From the NCBI RefSeq assembly GCF_964283195.1, contig NZ_CAXYLH010000015.1: DNA of 42,328 bases; one strand, written 5' to 3'. This document shows, piece by piece, positions 34,780 to 42,248 of the stretch (positions are counted from its first letter, which is position 1; each line of letters opens with the position of its first letter). Position numbers and translations under genes: made by a program. Under the pieces are notes generated by a model. It saw only the letters and a program-made list of their open reading frames with translations, was not told the origin of the DNA and ran no database searches. Source of the stretch: Paratractidigestivibacter sp003150175 (GTDB lineage Bacteria; Actinomycetota; Coriobacteriia; Coriobacteriales; Atopobiaceae).

Positions 34780-35046
34780 TCACTGGGTGACAGTCATTGG
34801 CTGCAGCTTTCTGGGACACCCATCAGCCGGTGGCAGTCATTGCGTGCAGCATTTTTTGCCAGACATGCAAAGAAGCCGCAGTTCAGCGCTCCTTCTCTCC
34901 TCGTGAGAGAAGGAGCGCTGTTTTCGTCGAGGCTTAAAGGATGTCCCCTAAACGCTGCAGCCAGTGACTGTCACTCGGTGATGGGTGGCAACGGCTGATG
35001 AGTGTCACAGAAAGCTGCAGCCAATGACTGTCACCCAGTGATGGGT
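34780..35046. repeat. inverted repeat array, CAGTCATTGGCTGCAGC family
   Basis: Plus-oriented units contain CAGTCATTGGCTGCAGCTTT at 34791 and CAGTCATTGCGTGCAGCATT at 34834 (43 bp apart). Facing units contain GCTGCAGCCAGTGACTGTCA near 34955 and GCTGCAGCCAATGACTGTCA near 35015 (60 bp apart), with a poorer unit between. The outermost units form an inverted repeat of about 50 bp. A terminator hairpin lies in the middle. It fills the 352-nt gap between the convergent crr and fba genes. Confidence 0.85.
34884..34924 (+). terminator. intrinsic terminator of crr
   Basis: CAGCGCTCCTTCTCT (34884-34898) pairs perfectly with AGAGAAGGAGCGCTG (34906-34920) around CCTCGTG, followed by TTTT. It sits in the centre of the repeat array. 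Confidence 0.88.
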
Positions 35047-35059
35047 GGAAACGAATGAA

Positions 35060-35094
35060 GGCGCCCGGCCCCGCGGGATGCGGGACCGGGCGCC
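35060..35094 (-). terminator. terminator hairpin of fba
   Basis: GGCGCCCGGCCCCGC (35060-35074) pairs with GCGGGACCGGGCGCC (35080-35094), with one non-Watson-Crick position and a 5-nt loop. It lies just past the fba stop; the following T-content on the minus strand is modest (CTTCATT). Confidence 0.75.
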
Positions 35095-35125
35095 GTTCGG
35101 TGCGCCGGGTTGTGCGCGGTAAGGC

Positions 35126-35998
35126 TTAGTTCCAGCCCTTGCCGTCGGAGCCGAACTCCTGGATGAGCTCCTTGGTGCGGGCGACGATGGCCTCGCGACC
35201 GGGCTTGAGGAGCTTGCGGGGGTCGTAGCCCTTGCCCTGCTTGTCGAGGCCGGCCTCGATGTACTCGCGGGTGGCCTTGGCAAAGACGACTTGGAGGTCG
35301 GTGTTGACGTTGATCTTGGAGATGCCGAGGGAGATGGCCTTCTTGACCTGATCAACGGGAATGCCGGTGCCGCCGTGGAGGACGAGCGGGAGATCGCCGG
35401 TCAGAGCCTTGATCTCGCCGAGGCGCTCGAACGAGAGGCCCTTCCAGTCGGCCGGATACAGGCCGTGGATGTTGCCGATGCCGCAGGCGAGGAAGTCGAC
35501 GCCCAGGTCGGCGATGGCCTTGCACTGCTTCGGGTCGGCGAGCTCGCCGGAGGAGGTCACGCCGTCCTCGGTGCCCCCGATGCCGCCGACCTCGGCCTCG
35601 ACCGAGATGCCCTTGGAGTGGGCGAGCTTGACGATCTCGGAGGTGTGCTTGAGGTTGGTCTCGAAGTCGGCCTCGTGGGAGCCGTCGTACATGACGGAGG
35701 TGAAGCCGGCCTCGATGCAGGCGAGGGCCTGGTCATAGGAGCCGTGATCGAGGTGCAGAGCGACGGGGACGGTGATGTTCTTGTCCTCGACGAGCTGCTT
35801 GACCATGTCGGCGACGATCTTGAAGCTGGTCTGCCACTTGGCGGCACCACCGGTGCACTGGATGATCAGCGGGGACTGGAGCTCCTCGCCGGCATCGAGG
35901 ATGGAAGAGGCCCACTCAAGGTTGTTGGTGTTGAAAGCACCAATGCCGTAGTGGCCCTTCTCGGCGGACTGGAGCATAGCGGTTGCGTTAACGAGCAT
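35126..35998 (-). CDS. fba: class II fructose-bisphosphate aldolase
   Basis: Zinc aldolase of glycolysis and gluconeogenesis, cleaving fructose 1,6-bisphosphate. It has 290 residues from the ATG at 35998, chosen because GGGAGGTAAGAAAC precedes it and MLVNATAMLQSAEKG is the family start. Class II motifs: GAFNTNN near 22, VALHLDHGS (metal and catalytic residues) near 80, EAEVGGIGGTEDG near 135, PLVLHGGTGIP near 210 and KINVNTDLQ near 233. Tagatose-bisphosphate aldolase is a close alternative. A promoter lies at 36047-36073. Confidence 0.93.
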   Translation of the reverse strand: MLVNATAMLQSAEKGHYGIGAFNTNNLEWASSILDAGEELQSPLIIQCTGGAAKWQTSFKIVADMVKQLVEDKNITVPVALHLDHGSYDQALACIEAGFTSVMYDGSHEADFETNLKHTSEIVKLAHSKGISVEAEVGGIGGTEDGVTSSGELADPKQCKAIADLGVDFLACGIGNIHGLYPADWKGLSFERLGEIKALTGDLPLVLHGGTGIPVDQVKKAISLGISKINVNTDLQVVFAKATREYIEAGLDKQGKGYDPRKLLKPGREAIVARTKELIQEFGSDGKGWN

Positions 35999-36046
35999 GT
36001 TTCTTACCTCCCAGTTGAGGAACAAGCAGAAAACGGAACGACATCC

Positions 36047-36073
36047 ATAATACCCCGTTAACGGTTCAGACAA
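36047..36073 (-). promoter_or_regulatory. fba promoter
   Basis: On the minus strand TTGTCT (36068-36073) and TATTAT (36047-36052) are 15 bp apart, about 50 bp before the fba ATG. Spacing is on the short side. Confidence 0.45.
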
Positions 36074-36115
36074 CTCCGTGAATGGTAGGTTTTATCCAGT
36101 AATCGTGATAATTCG

Positions 36116-36143
36116 TGGACAGTGGATGAAGCGAACCTATACT
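36116..36143 (+). promoter_or_regulatory. promoter of the membrane protein gene at 36203
   Basis: TGGACA (36116-36121) and TATACT (36138-36143) are 16 bp apart. Transcription would start near 36150, which excludes an ATG at 36122 as the start and supports the GTG at 36203. Confidence 0.55.
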
Positions 36144-36202
36144 CGGGTACCCAAAAATCGTTGGGCATGCGTGCCCGCGACAGACGATTTGGAGTGTGCG
36201 AA

Positions 36203-37219
36203 GTGGGTTTTTCCAATAACACGAGCGGTTACGGCTCAGACGACGGCCGCACAGAGAATCTCGGCGCGCAGGAGCAGGGCGAGAAGAAAGGCATCTTCGA
36301 GGACTTCAGCTTCGCCGCGGTGATCGCCTCGGGGCTCGCGGCAGCGACCTCCTTCGCGCTCGCCTCGCAGATCGGCATCGCCGGCTCCATCATCGGCACG
36401 CTGATCGGCGGCTTCGCCTCCGCGGCGGCCTCCCAGGTGTACAAGTCGCTCCTCTCCGCGTCCGCCGAGAAGATCCGCCAGGCCAGCCCCGCCGACGCCG
36501 ACGCGACCGTCGCGGACGCAACGCGCAGGATCGACCGCAACCGCTTCGTCGCGCGCGCGGACATCGACGAGGTGGCGGAGTCCGGCACGCCCATCGCCCC
36601 GCCCGAGATCCGCGAGGCGGCACGCGCGGCCGAGCACCGCCGCACCCGCAGGCGCGCGACCATCGTCGCCGCGGTGGTCGCGCTCGTGGCGGTGCTCGTC
36701 TTTGCGCTGGTCGTGAGCTTCGTCACGCAGGGCGCCGGCATCGGCACCAAGCCCGCCCCTGCCCAGCAGGAGCAGGTCGTGAGCGATAAGCCCGCTCCGG
36801 GCTCCGAGAGCTCGGCCACCGGCAAGGGCGAGGCCTCGGGCAAGGGCGCGCAGACGCAGAGCAAGGCCGGGGGCTCGGGCAAGGACTCCTCGGGCAGCTC
36901 CTCCCAAAAGAAGGACGGCGAGACGGGCGACGGTTCCCCCTCGTCCACGACCTCCGGCACGGACAGCTCGAGCAGTGGGACTTCTTCCGACGGAGCGAAC
37001 GGCTCCACAGGCGCAAACGGCGCCGGCAACGGCTCGGACTCGAAGCTTGACGCCGATTCCGGCAACTCCGGCAGCAACGGGTCCGGCGGCTACGGCAACG
37101 CCGGCAACGGGACGAGCTCGGACACCGGCTCCGGCAACGGCTCGTCGACGACGGGCGGCACTTCTTCGTCGACCGGCGAGACGGGCAGCACGGGCTCCGC
37201 GACGGAGTCCCAAAAGTAG
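36203..37219 (+). CDS. unknown membrane protein with Ser/Gly-rich tail
   Basis: 338 residues from a GTG at 36203 (GGAG eight nt upstream, and the promoter at 36116 fits). A polar head of about 35 residues is followed by a small-residue hydrophobic segment (FAAVIASGLAAATSFALASQ and IGIAGSIIGTLIGGFASAAA). Then come a charged helical domain, a basic RRTRRRA patch and a clear membrane anchor (IVAAVVALVAVLVFALVVSF). The last 150 residues are a low-complexity Ser/Gly/Thr/Asn tail, probably extracellular or wall-spanning. No family recognised. It begins divergently from fba and is followed by a repeat array. Confidence 0.7.
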   Translation: MGFSNNTSGYGSDDGRTENLGAQEQGEKKGIFEDFSFAAVIASGLAAATSFALASQIGIAGSIIGTLIGGFASAAASQVYKSLLSASAEKIRQASPADADATVADATRRIDRNRFVARADIDEVAESGTPIAPPEIREAARAAEHRRTRRRATIVAAVVALVAVLVFALVVSFVTQGAGIGTKPAPAQQEQVVSDKPAPGSESSATGKGEASGKGAQTQSKAGGSGKDSSGSSSQKKDGETGDGSPSSTTSGTDSSSSGTSSDGANGSTGANGAGNGSDSKLDADSGNSGSNGSGGYGNAGNGTSSDTGSGNGSSTTGGTSSSTGETGSTGSATESQK

Positions 37220-37289
37220 CTCACGGCGGCTCGGCGCCGATTGCCGAGGCTGGGGAGACGCACCGGGGGCACCGACGGCCGCTCACCCG

Positions 37290-37414
37290 TGGCAAAAATC
37301 GCCGCTGTGGCACGACGGGAAGCAAAATGTGACAGATAACGCCGCTGTGGCACGCGAATCAGCGCCACAGCGGCGTTTCTCGCCACGGTCTGTGCCACAG
37401 CGGCAATTCTCGCC
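37290..37414. repeat. inverted repeat array, GCCGCTGTGGCAC family
   Basis: GCCGCTGTGGCAC occurs at 37301 and 37341 (40 bp apart), and facing GCCACAGCGGC at 37364 and 37394 (30 bp). The inner pair AACGCCGCTGTGGC and GCCACAGCGGCGTT is a perfect 14-bp stem with a GTGGC-rich surround. It fills most of the 267-nt gap between two plus-strand genes and could terminate the first. Confidence 0.8.
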
Positions 37415-37486
37415 ACGCGCGCCACGGCAGCGCCGCCCGCGCTAGAATCGACCCTGCACAAATTAGCGATCAACGGAAGGAACCGC

Positions 37487-38899
37487 ATGGAGCGACCGAA
37501 CGCCTGGAAGTCCTACTCCCCCGAGCAGCTCGACGAGCTGCACTATCTCTGCGAGGGCTACAAGGCCTTCATCTCGGACAACAAGACCGAGCGCGAGTGC
37601 TGCGCCGCCGCCGTCGACATGGCGCGCGAGGCCGGCTACGTGAGCCTGGAAGAGGCCGTCGCCGCGGGCAAAAAGCTCGAGGCCGACGCCAAGCTCTACG
37701 CCGTCAACCGCGCGAAGTCCCTCATGCTCGTCAACCTCGGCTCCGACGACCTCGAGGCCGGCGTGAACATCCTCGGCGCGCACATCGACTCGCCGCGCAT
37801 GGACGTCAAGCAGAACCCGATGGACGAGAAGAACGACCTCGTCACGCTCGACACCCACTACTACGGCGGCATAAAGAAGTACCAGTGGGTCACCATCCCG
37901 CTGGCCATCCACGGCGTCGTGGTCCACAAGGACGGCGAGGTCGTTAAGGTCAACATCGGCGAGGACGAGGCCGACCCCGTGTTCTGCGTGACCGACCTGC
38001 TCATCCACCTCGCGCAGGAGCAGATGACCAAGGACGCCGCCAAGGTCGTCGACGGCGAGATGCTCGACGTGCTCTGCGGCGGCCGCCCCGTCGTGGTCAA
38101 GGACGGCGACGCCCAGAAGGACGGCGCCGCGGACGAGAAGGACCTCGTGAAGAAGGGCGTCCTCGGCATCCTCAAGGAGCAGATAGGCATCGATGAGGAG
38201 GACCTCCTCTCGGCCGAGCTCGAGGTCGTGCCCGCCGGCGCCGCCCGCGACCTGGGCTTCGACCGCTCGATGATCCTCGGCTACGGCCAGGACGACCGCT
38301 CCTGCGCCTACACGAGCCTCGTCGCCATGCTCGACGAGAAGGACGTCGCCCGCACCTCCGTCACCCTGCTCGTGGACAAAGAGGAGATCGGCTCGGTCGG
38401 CGCGACCGGCATGACCAGCCGCTTCTTTGAGAACACGATGGCCGAGGTCCTCGCCCTCGCCGGCAAGCCGGGCGACCTCGCGCTGCGCCGCTGCCTCGCC
38501 GCGTCGCAGATGCTCTCCAGCGACGTCTCCGCGGGCTTCGACCCCACCTTCGCGTCCGCCTTCGAGGCGAAGAACGCGAGCTACCTGGGCCGCGGCCTCA
38601 CCTTCAACAAGTTCACCGGCAGCCGCGGCAAGTCCGGCTCCAACGACGCCGACGCCGAGTACGTCGCCAAGGTCCGCCGCGTGATGGACGAGGGCGGCGT
38701 CAACTGGCAGACCGCCGAGCTCGGCCGCGTCGATTTGGGCGGCGGCGGGACCATCGCCTACATCCTCGCCAAGTACGACATGAGCGTCATTGACTGCGGC
38801 GTGCCCGTGCTGTCCATGCACGCGCCGTGGGAGACCACGAGCAAGGCCGACATCTACGAGGCCTACCGCGGCTACCGCGCGTTCCTCCAGAAGGCGTAA
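37487..38899 (+). CDS. M18-family aminopeptidase
   Basis: Cytoplasmic di-zinc aminopeptidase of the aminopeptidase I family. It has 470 residues from the ATG at 37487 (CAACGGAAGGAACCGC in front), a usual length. Metal and catalytic motifs: NILGAHIDSPRMD near 95, TLDTHYYGGIKKYQW near 125, GYGQDDRSCAYTSL near 265 and LVDKEEIGSVGATGM near 290. A C-terminal segment with VPVLSMHAPWETTSKAD carries the last metal His. Monocistronic, ending at a strong terminator shared with the convergent thi operon. Confidence 0.92.
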   Translation: MERPNAWKSYSPEQLDELHYLCEGYKAFISDNKTERECCAAAVDMAREAGYVSLEEAVAAGKKLEADAKLYAVNRAKSLMLVNLGSDDLEAGVNILGAHIDSPRMDVKQNPMDEKNDLVTLDTHYYGGIKKYQWVTIPLAIHGVVVHKDGEVVKVNIGEDEADPVFCVTDLLIHLAQEQMTKDAAKVVDGEMLDVLCGGRPVVVKDGDAQKDGAADEKDLVKKGVLGILKEQIGIDEEDLLSAELEVVPAGAARDLGFDRSMILGYGQDDRSCAYTSLVAMLDEKDVARTSVTLLVDKEEIGSVGATGMTSRFFENTMAEVLALAGKPGDLALRRCLAASQMLSSDVSAGFDPTFASAFEAKNASYLGRGLTFNKFTGSRGKSGSNDADAEYVAKVRRVMDEGGVNWQTAELGRVDLGGGGTIAYILAKYDMSVIDCGVPVLSMHAPWETTSKADIYEAYRGYRAFLQKA

Positions 38900-38944
38900 G
38901 GGGCTTCGCGCGCTCGCCGACGCTTATGACATAAGCAGGACAAA

Positions 38945-38982
38945 GGACGCCCCGGGCTTTCGCAAAGAAGCCCGGGGCGTCC
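38945..38982. terminator. bidirectional terminator between M18 peptidase and thi operon
   Basis: GGACGCCCCGGGCTT (38945-38959) pairs perfectly with AAGCCCGGGGCGTCC (38968-38982) around an 8-nt loop. The minus-strand reading continues into TTTG. It separates two convergent genes. Confidence 0.82.
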
Positions 38983-39036
38983 TCAGGTTTACTCAAATCG
39001 ATTGAGGCCCGCAGCAGGGTTCCTCTGCCGCTTTCC

Positions 39037-39921
39037 TCAGCCCAAAAGCGCCATGACCTCGCGCTTGGCACGCAGGAACTCATCGGTGAGGTCGAAGCGG
39101 GCTGCCTCCCCCTCGCCGGCGGCGCAGGCGCCGTGGTCGACGGGCACCTCACCTGCGACGACCGACGGCACGCCGCCGCGCGGGTCTCCCTCGAGCACGT
39201 AGATGCGGTGCGCCATGCTCACGGCCTCGTCCACGTCGTGGGTGATCACGACGGAGGCGATGCCCAGCTCGGCGGCCATGCCGCAGTACCATGTGCGGAT
39301 GTCGGCGCGCGTGAGGGCGTCGAGCGCGCTGAACGGCTCGTCGAGCAGCGCGACGTCGTTGCCCATCAGGTACGTGCGGAGAAACGCCGCGCGCTGGCGC
39401 ATGCCGCCGGAAAGCTCGCTCGGCCACTTGTTCTCGCACCCGGCGAGGCCGAAGCGCTCGAACAGCGGCAGCGCCTTCGCGCGCGCGTCGGCCTTCTTGG
39501 CGCCCGCGACGATGAGCGGCAGGCAGACGTTGTCGAGGATGGTGCGGCTCGGCAGCAGGAGGTCCTTCTGGAGCATGTAGCTCACGCGGCCGGGGCGGCC
39601 GCCCAGGTCCTCGCCGTGCAGGAGCACGACGCCCTCGCGCGGGCGTGTGAGGCCCGAGAGCGCGTGCAGGATCGTGGTCTTGCCGCAGCCGGACTTGCCG
39701 ACGATGCAGACGATCTCGCCGGGGTCCACGTGCAGGTCGATGCCGCGCACGACGTCGTGCGCGCCGTCCCAGGCGCAGGTGAGGCCGCGCGCCTCGAGGG
39801 CGGGAGCGCCGGCGCGAGTCGCCGCGCCGGGAGCCCCGCCCTCGGCAACGGACCCGGCAGCGCGAGTCGCCGCGCCGCCGTCCGCCGCCGCGGCTCCGGG
39901 GTTGTCGTTCTTCTTTCCCAC
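39037..39921 (-). CDS. thiZ: ABC importer ATPase, thiamine-precursor type (ThiZ-like)
   Basis: Nucleotide-binding subunit of the riboswitch-controlled importer. It has about 294 residues from a GTG at 39921. The first 40 residues are Ala/Gly-rich and the start is uncertain. Walker A VGKSGCGKTT, Q-loop QKDLLLP, signature ELSGGMRQRAAFLR, Walker B VALLDEPFSALDAL and switch ITHDVDEAV are all present, as in the NitT/TauT/ThiZ group. Last gene of the operon, 5 nt after the binding-protein stop. Confidence 0.85.
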   Translation of the reverse strand: MGKKNDNPGAAAADGGAATRAAGSVAEGGAPGAATRAGAPALEARGLTCAWDGAHDVVRGIDLHVDPGEIVCIVGKSGCGKTTILHALSGLTRPREGVVLLHGEDLGGRPGRVSYMLQKDLLLPSRTILDNVCLPLIVAGAKKADARAKALPLFERFGLAGCENKWPSELSGGMRQRAAFLRTYLMGNDVALLDEPFSALDALTRADIRTWYCGMAAELGIASVVITHDVDEAVSMAHRIYVLEGDPRGGVPSVVAGEVPVDHGACAAGEGEAARFDLTDEFLRAKREVMALLG

Positions 39922-39926
39922 GGCTC

Positions 39927-40967
39927 TTACGCCAGGTAGGAGGTGTCGTAGCCGGCGTTGACGTCCAGCTGGTTGGTGACGAGCTGGTTGTCGTTCAGCC
40001 ACTGGAAGTACTTTGCCCAGCGGTCCTTGTCGATGACGCCCCAGCTCTCGGCTTCGGCGGTGTACTGGCCCGCCAGATAGGTCGCGGACGCGTTGACCAG
40101 GTCGGCGTCGAGCTCGGGCACCTCCTCGAGCAGGATCTTCGCGGCGTCCTCGGGCTGCTGGACGGCGAACTCGTAGCCCTTCTTTGCCGCGCGGAGGAAG
40201 GCCTTGGCCACGTCGGGGTTGGCCTTCGCGTACTCGGTGTTCGCGGCGAGGACCGGGGTGTAGAAGTCGAAGACGTCGTCCATGTCCTTGAAGCTGAAGT
40301 AGTTGATAGGGTAATCCTGGACCTTGGCGTTCTGGACCGCCCAGCCCTCGTAGACCCACACACAGTCGAACATGTTGGCCTTCAGGCCGCTGACCTCGTC
40401 GTCGACGGTGTAGGGGACCATCTTGAGCTTGGAGTAGTCGCCGCCGTCGGACTCCATGATCTGCTTGATGGTGGCCTGCTCGACGGCCATGTCCCACGTG
40501 GTGTAGACGTGGTTCTCCATCTCCTTGGCGCGGGTGATCCCGTCCTCCTGGCGGCTCATGATGCCAGAGGTGTTGTGCTGGATGATGGCGGCGACGGCCT
40601 CGAGGCCGGTGTTGCCCTCGTCGTAGGACGCGGCGATGTAGTCCTGGTAAGAAACGCCGAACTGCGCCTGGCCGGAGCCGATCATGCCCTCGGCGGTGCC
40701 GTCGGCGGGCTGGACGATCTCGACGTCGAGGCCCTCATCGGCAAAGAAGCCCTTGTTCTTGGCCACGTAGATGCCCGTGTGGTTGGTGTTGGGCGTGTAA
40801 TCGAGGCAGAACGTGATCTTGGCCTGCACGGCGGGGACGGCCTTCTTATCGTCGGAGGAGGAGGCGTTCCCGCCGTTGGAGCCGCAGCCGGCGAGGGCAA
40901 GTGCGGCGGCGCCGGCGAAGGAGCCGCCCACGAAGGCGCGGCGAGAGATGGCGTTGCGGTTGATCAT
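39927..40967 (-). CDS. thiY: ThiY-like HMP/thiamine-precursor binding lipoprotein
   Basis: Extracytoplasmic receptor of the NMT1/ThiY family, expected to bind hydroxymethylpyrimidine or a related precursor. It has 346 residues. The N-terminus has an Arg pair (ISRRAFVGG), a hydrophobic stretch and a lipobox LAGC, suggesting Tat export and lipid anchoring. The mature chain begins ITFCLDYTPNTNHTGIYVAK, the NMT1-like signature, and has GFFADEGLDVEIV. Substrate is supported by the TPP riboswitch upstream. It starts 1 nt after the permease stop. Confidence 0.88.
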   Translation of the reverse strand: MINRNAISRRAFVGGSFAGAAALALAGCGSNGGNASSSDDKKAVPAVQAKITFCLDYTPNTNHTGIYVAKNKGFFADEGLDVEIVQPADGTAEGMIGSGQAQFGVSYQDYIAASYDEGNTGLEAVAAIIQHNTSGIMSRQEDGITRAKEMENHVYTTWDMAVEQATIKQIMESDGGDYSKLKMVPYTVDDEVSGLKANMFDCVWVYEGWAVQNAKVQDYPINYFSFKDMDDVFDFYTPVLAANTEYAKANPDVAKAFLRAAKKGYEFAVQQPEDAAKILLEEVPELDADLVNASATYLAGQYTAEAESWGVIDKDRWAKYFQWLNDNQLVTNQLDVNAGYDTSYLA

Positions 40968-40968
40968 G

Positions 40969-41748
40969 TTATTCGTTCCCTTCCGCCTTTTTCCAAGGCA
41001 TGCAGATGCGCTCGAGCACGTCGACGCCCTTCATGAGGGCGAGCGAGAGCGCGCTGGTGATGATGATGACCGCGAACATGCGGTCGTACGCAAAGTTCTT
41101 CCTCACGCGCGTCATGTAGACGCCCAGGCCAGTGAATCCGCCGAGCCACTCGGAGATCACGGCGCCCACGATGGCGTAGGTCGCGCTGATGCGCAGGCCA
41201 CTGAAGAACTGGTCGGCCGCGGCGGGCAGCTTCGCGTAGCGGAAGATCTGCCACTCCGAGGCGTTCATGGTGCGAAGAAGGTCGATCTGGTCGGGGTCGA
41301 CGGACCTGAAGCCGCTGGCCAGGGCCACCGTCACCGGGAAGAACGTGGTGATGACGACGAGGAGCACCTTGGGCATGAGGCCGTAGCCGAACCACAGCAC
41401 GAGCAGCGGCGCGATGGCCACCGTCGGCACGGTCTGGCTCACCGTGAGCAGCGGGTCAAAGGCGAGGTAGAACGTCTCGAACTTGTCCATGAGGACGGCG
41501 AAGCCAAAGCCGACCGCCACACCGATGGCGAGGCCGAGTGCCGCCTCCGACAGCGTAGTCCAGGTGTGCGAGAGCAAAAGCGGGAAGTCAGCCACGAGGG
41601 CGCAGACGACCTCGACCGGGCTCGGCAGCATGAAGTTCGGGACGAGCCCCGCCGAGCACACCCCCTGCCAGACGGCGAGAAGCGCGACCACGGCGCAGGC
41701 GGGCGCCAGGAACTTCTTTGTGAGGAAGCACGGGTTGCGGCGCGCCAC
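40969..41748 (-). CDS. thiX: ABC importer permease, ThiX type
   Basis: 259 residues from a GTG at 41748, 2 nt after the preceding stop. About six membrane segments, the binding-protein-dependent permease loop (DLLRTMNASEWQIFRYAKLP near 165) and a C-terminal GVDVLERICMPW are seen, as in NitT/SsuC/ThiX permeases. The ribosome binding site is weak (GAGG about 14 nt away), suggesting translation coupled to the upstream gene. Confidence 0.87.
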   Translation of the reverse strand: MARRNPCFLTKKFLAPACAVVALLAVWQGVCSAGLVPNFMLPSPVEVVCALVADFPLLLSHTWTTLSEAALGLAIGVAVGFGFAVLMDKFETFYLAFDPLLTVSQTVPTVAIAPLLVLWFGYGLMPKVLLVVITTFFPVTVALASGFRSVDPDQIDLLRTMNASEWQIFRYAKLPAAADQFFSGLRISATYAIVGAVISEWLGGFTGLGVYMTRVRKNFAYDRMFAVIIITSALSLALMKGVDVLERICMPWKKAEGNE

Positions 41749-41750
41749 AG

Positions 41751-42089
41751 CTAGGCCACGGCCTCGGAGCCCTTGGCGAACTCGGGATCGTCGGGGTGGT
41801 ACTTGCCGATCTTGCGGTCGGTCGACATGACGTCGCCCTCGGGCTTGAAGTTGATCTTCGCGTAGGTCATGACGTGCTTGCAGCCGTGCTCGGCGCCCAC
41901 GAGCTGGCAGTTCTTGAGGATCTCCATGCACTTGTCGTAGTCGCCCTCGATGGCGGTCTCGAACGGGCCGACGAAGTAGTCGATGCCCGTCGAGTCGATG
42001 TAGTCGATGACGGCGTCGACCGCGGCGCAGGTGGCGTCGTCGTCGCCCGCGTCCATGGGCAGGTACTGGATAGCGATCGAGCAGTTCAA
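41751..42089 (-). CDS. YkoF/MTH1187-family thiamine-binding protein
   Basis: 112 residues from a TTG at 42089, selected because GGAAGGAGCACGT lies directly in front; the chain then begins NCSIAIQYLPMDAG. The small alpha/beta fold of this family binds thiamine or HMP in the cytoplasm. YFVGPFETAIEGDYDKCMEI is the typical central motif. First gene after the TPP riboswitch and coupled to the permease, so it probably works with the importer as an intracellular ligand carrier or sensor. That role is inferred. Confidence 0.82.
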   Translation of the reverse strand: MNCSIAIQYLPMDAGDDDATCAAVDAVIDYIDSTGIDYFVGPFETAIEGDYDKCMEILKNCQLVGAEHGCKHVMTYAKINFKPEGDVMSTDRKIGKYHPDDPEFAKGSEAVA

Positions 42090-42111
42090 ACGTGCTCCTT
42101 CCCGGGCGCAC

Positions 42112-42140
42112 AAAAAAGACGCCCACGATTCCGTAGGCGT
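42112..42140 (-). terminator. riboswitch-controlled intrinsic terminator
   Basis: On the minus strand ACGCCTACG-gaat-CGTGGGCGT forms a 9-bp stem (one G-T pair) followed by TTTTTT (42112-42117). It lies between the TPP aptamer and the first gene, the standard arrangement for ligand-induced transcription termination. Confidence 0.85.
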
Positions 42141-42155
42141 TCCAAAACGAATGGG

Positions 42156-42248
42156 CTCTGGTTCCTACGCCGGCATTACCCGGATCAGGTTCGAAGGTCA
42201 GGGCCGCGTCGCTGGGCCCTATCTCAGCCGGCGTGCGCCAGCCCCCTT
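42156..42248 (-). ncRNA. TPP riboswitch (THI element)
   Basis: The minus strand carries the conserved elements in order: GGGGGCTGGC, GGCTGAGATAGGGCCC, CCTGACCTTCGAACCTGATC and CGGGTAATGCCGGCGTAGGA. These are the CUGAGA loop, the ACCUGAUC stretch and the GCGUAGG helix of the thiamine pyrophosphate aptamer. It should reduce expression of the four downstream genes when TPP is abundant, through the terminator at 42112-42140. Confidence 0.96.

Noticed and set aside
35999..36073. 25-residue N-terminal extension of fba from a TTG at 36073
   Set aside because: It overlaps the fba promoter, and the ATG at 35998 has an excellent ribosome binding site and gives the normal family N-terminus.
36122..36202. 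ATG at 36122 as start of the membrane protein
   Set aside because: It lies between the -35 and -10 of the likely promoter; the GTG at 36203 has GGAG at proper distance.
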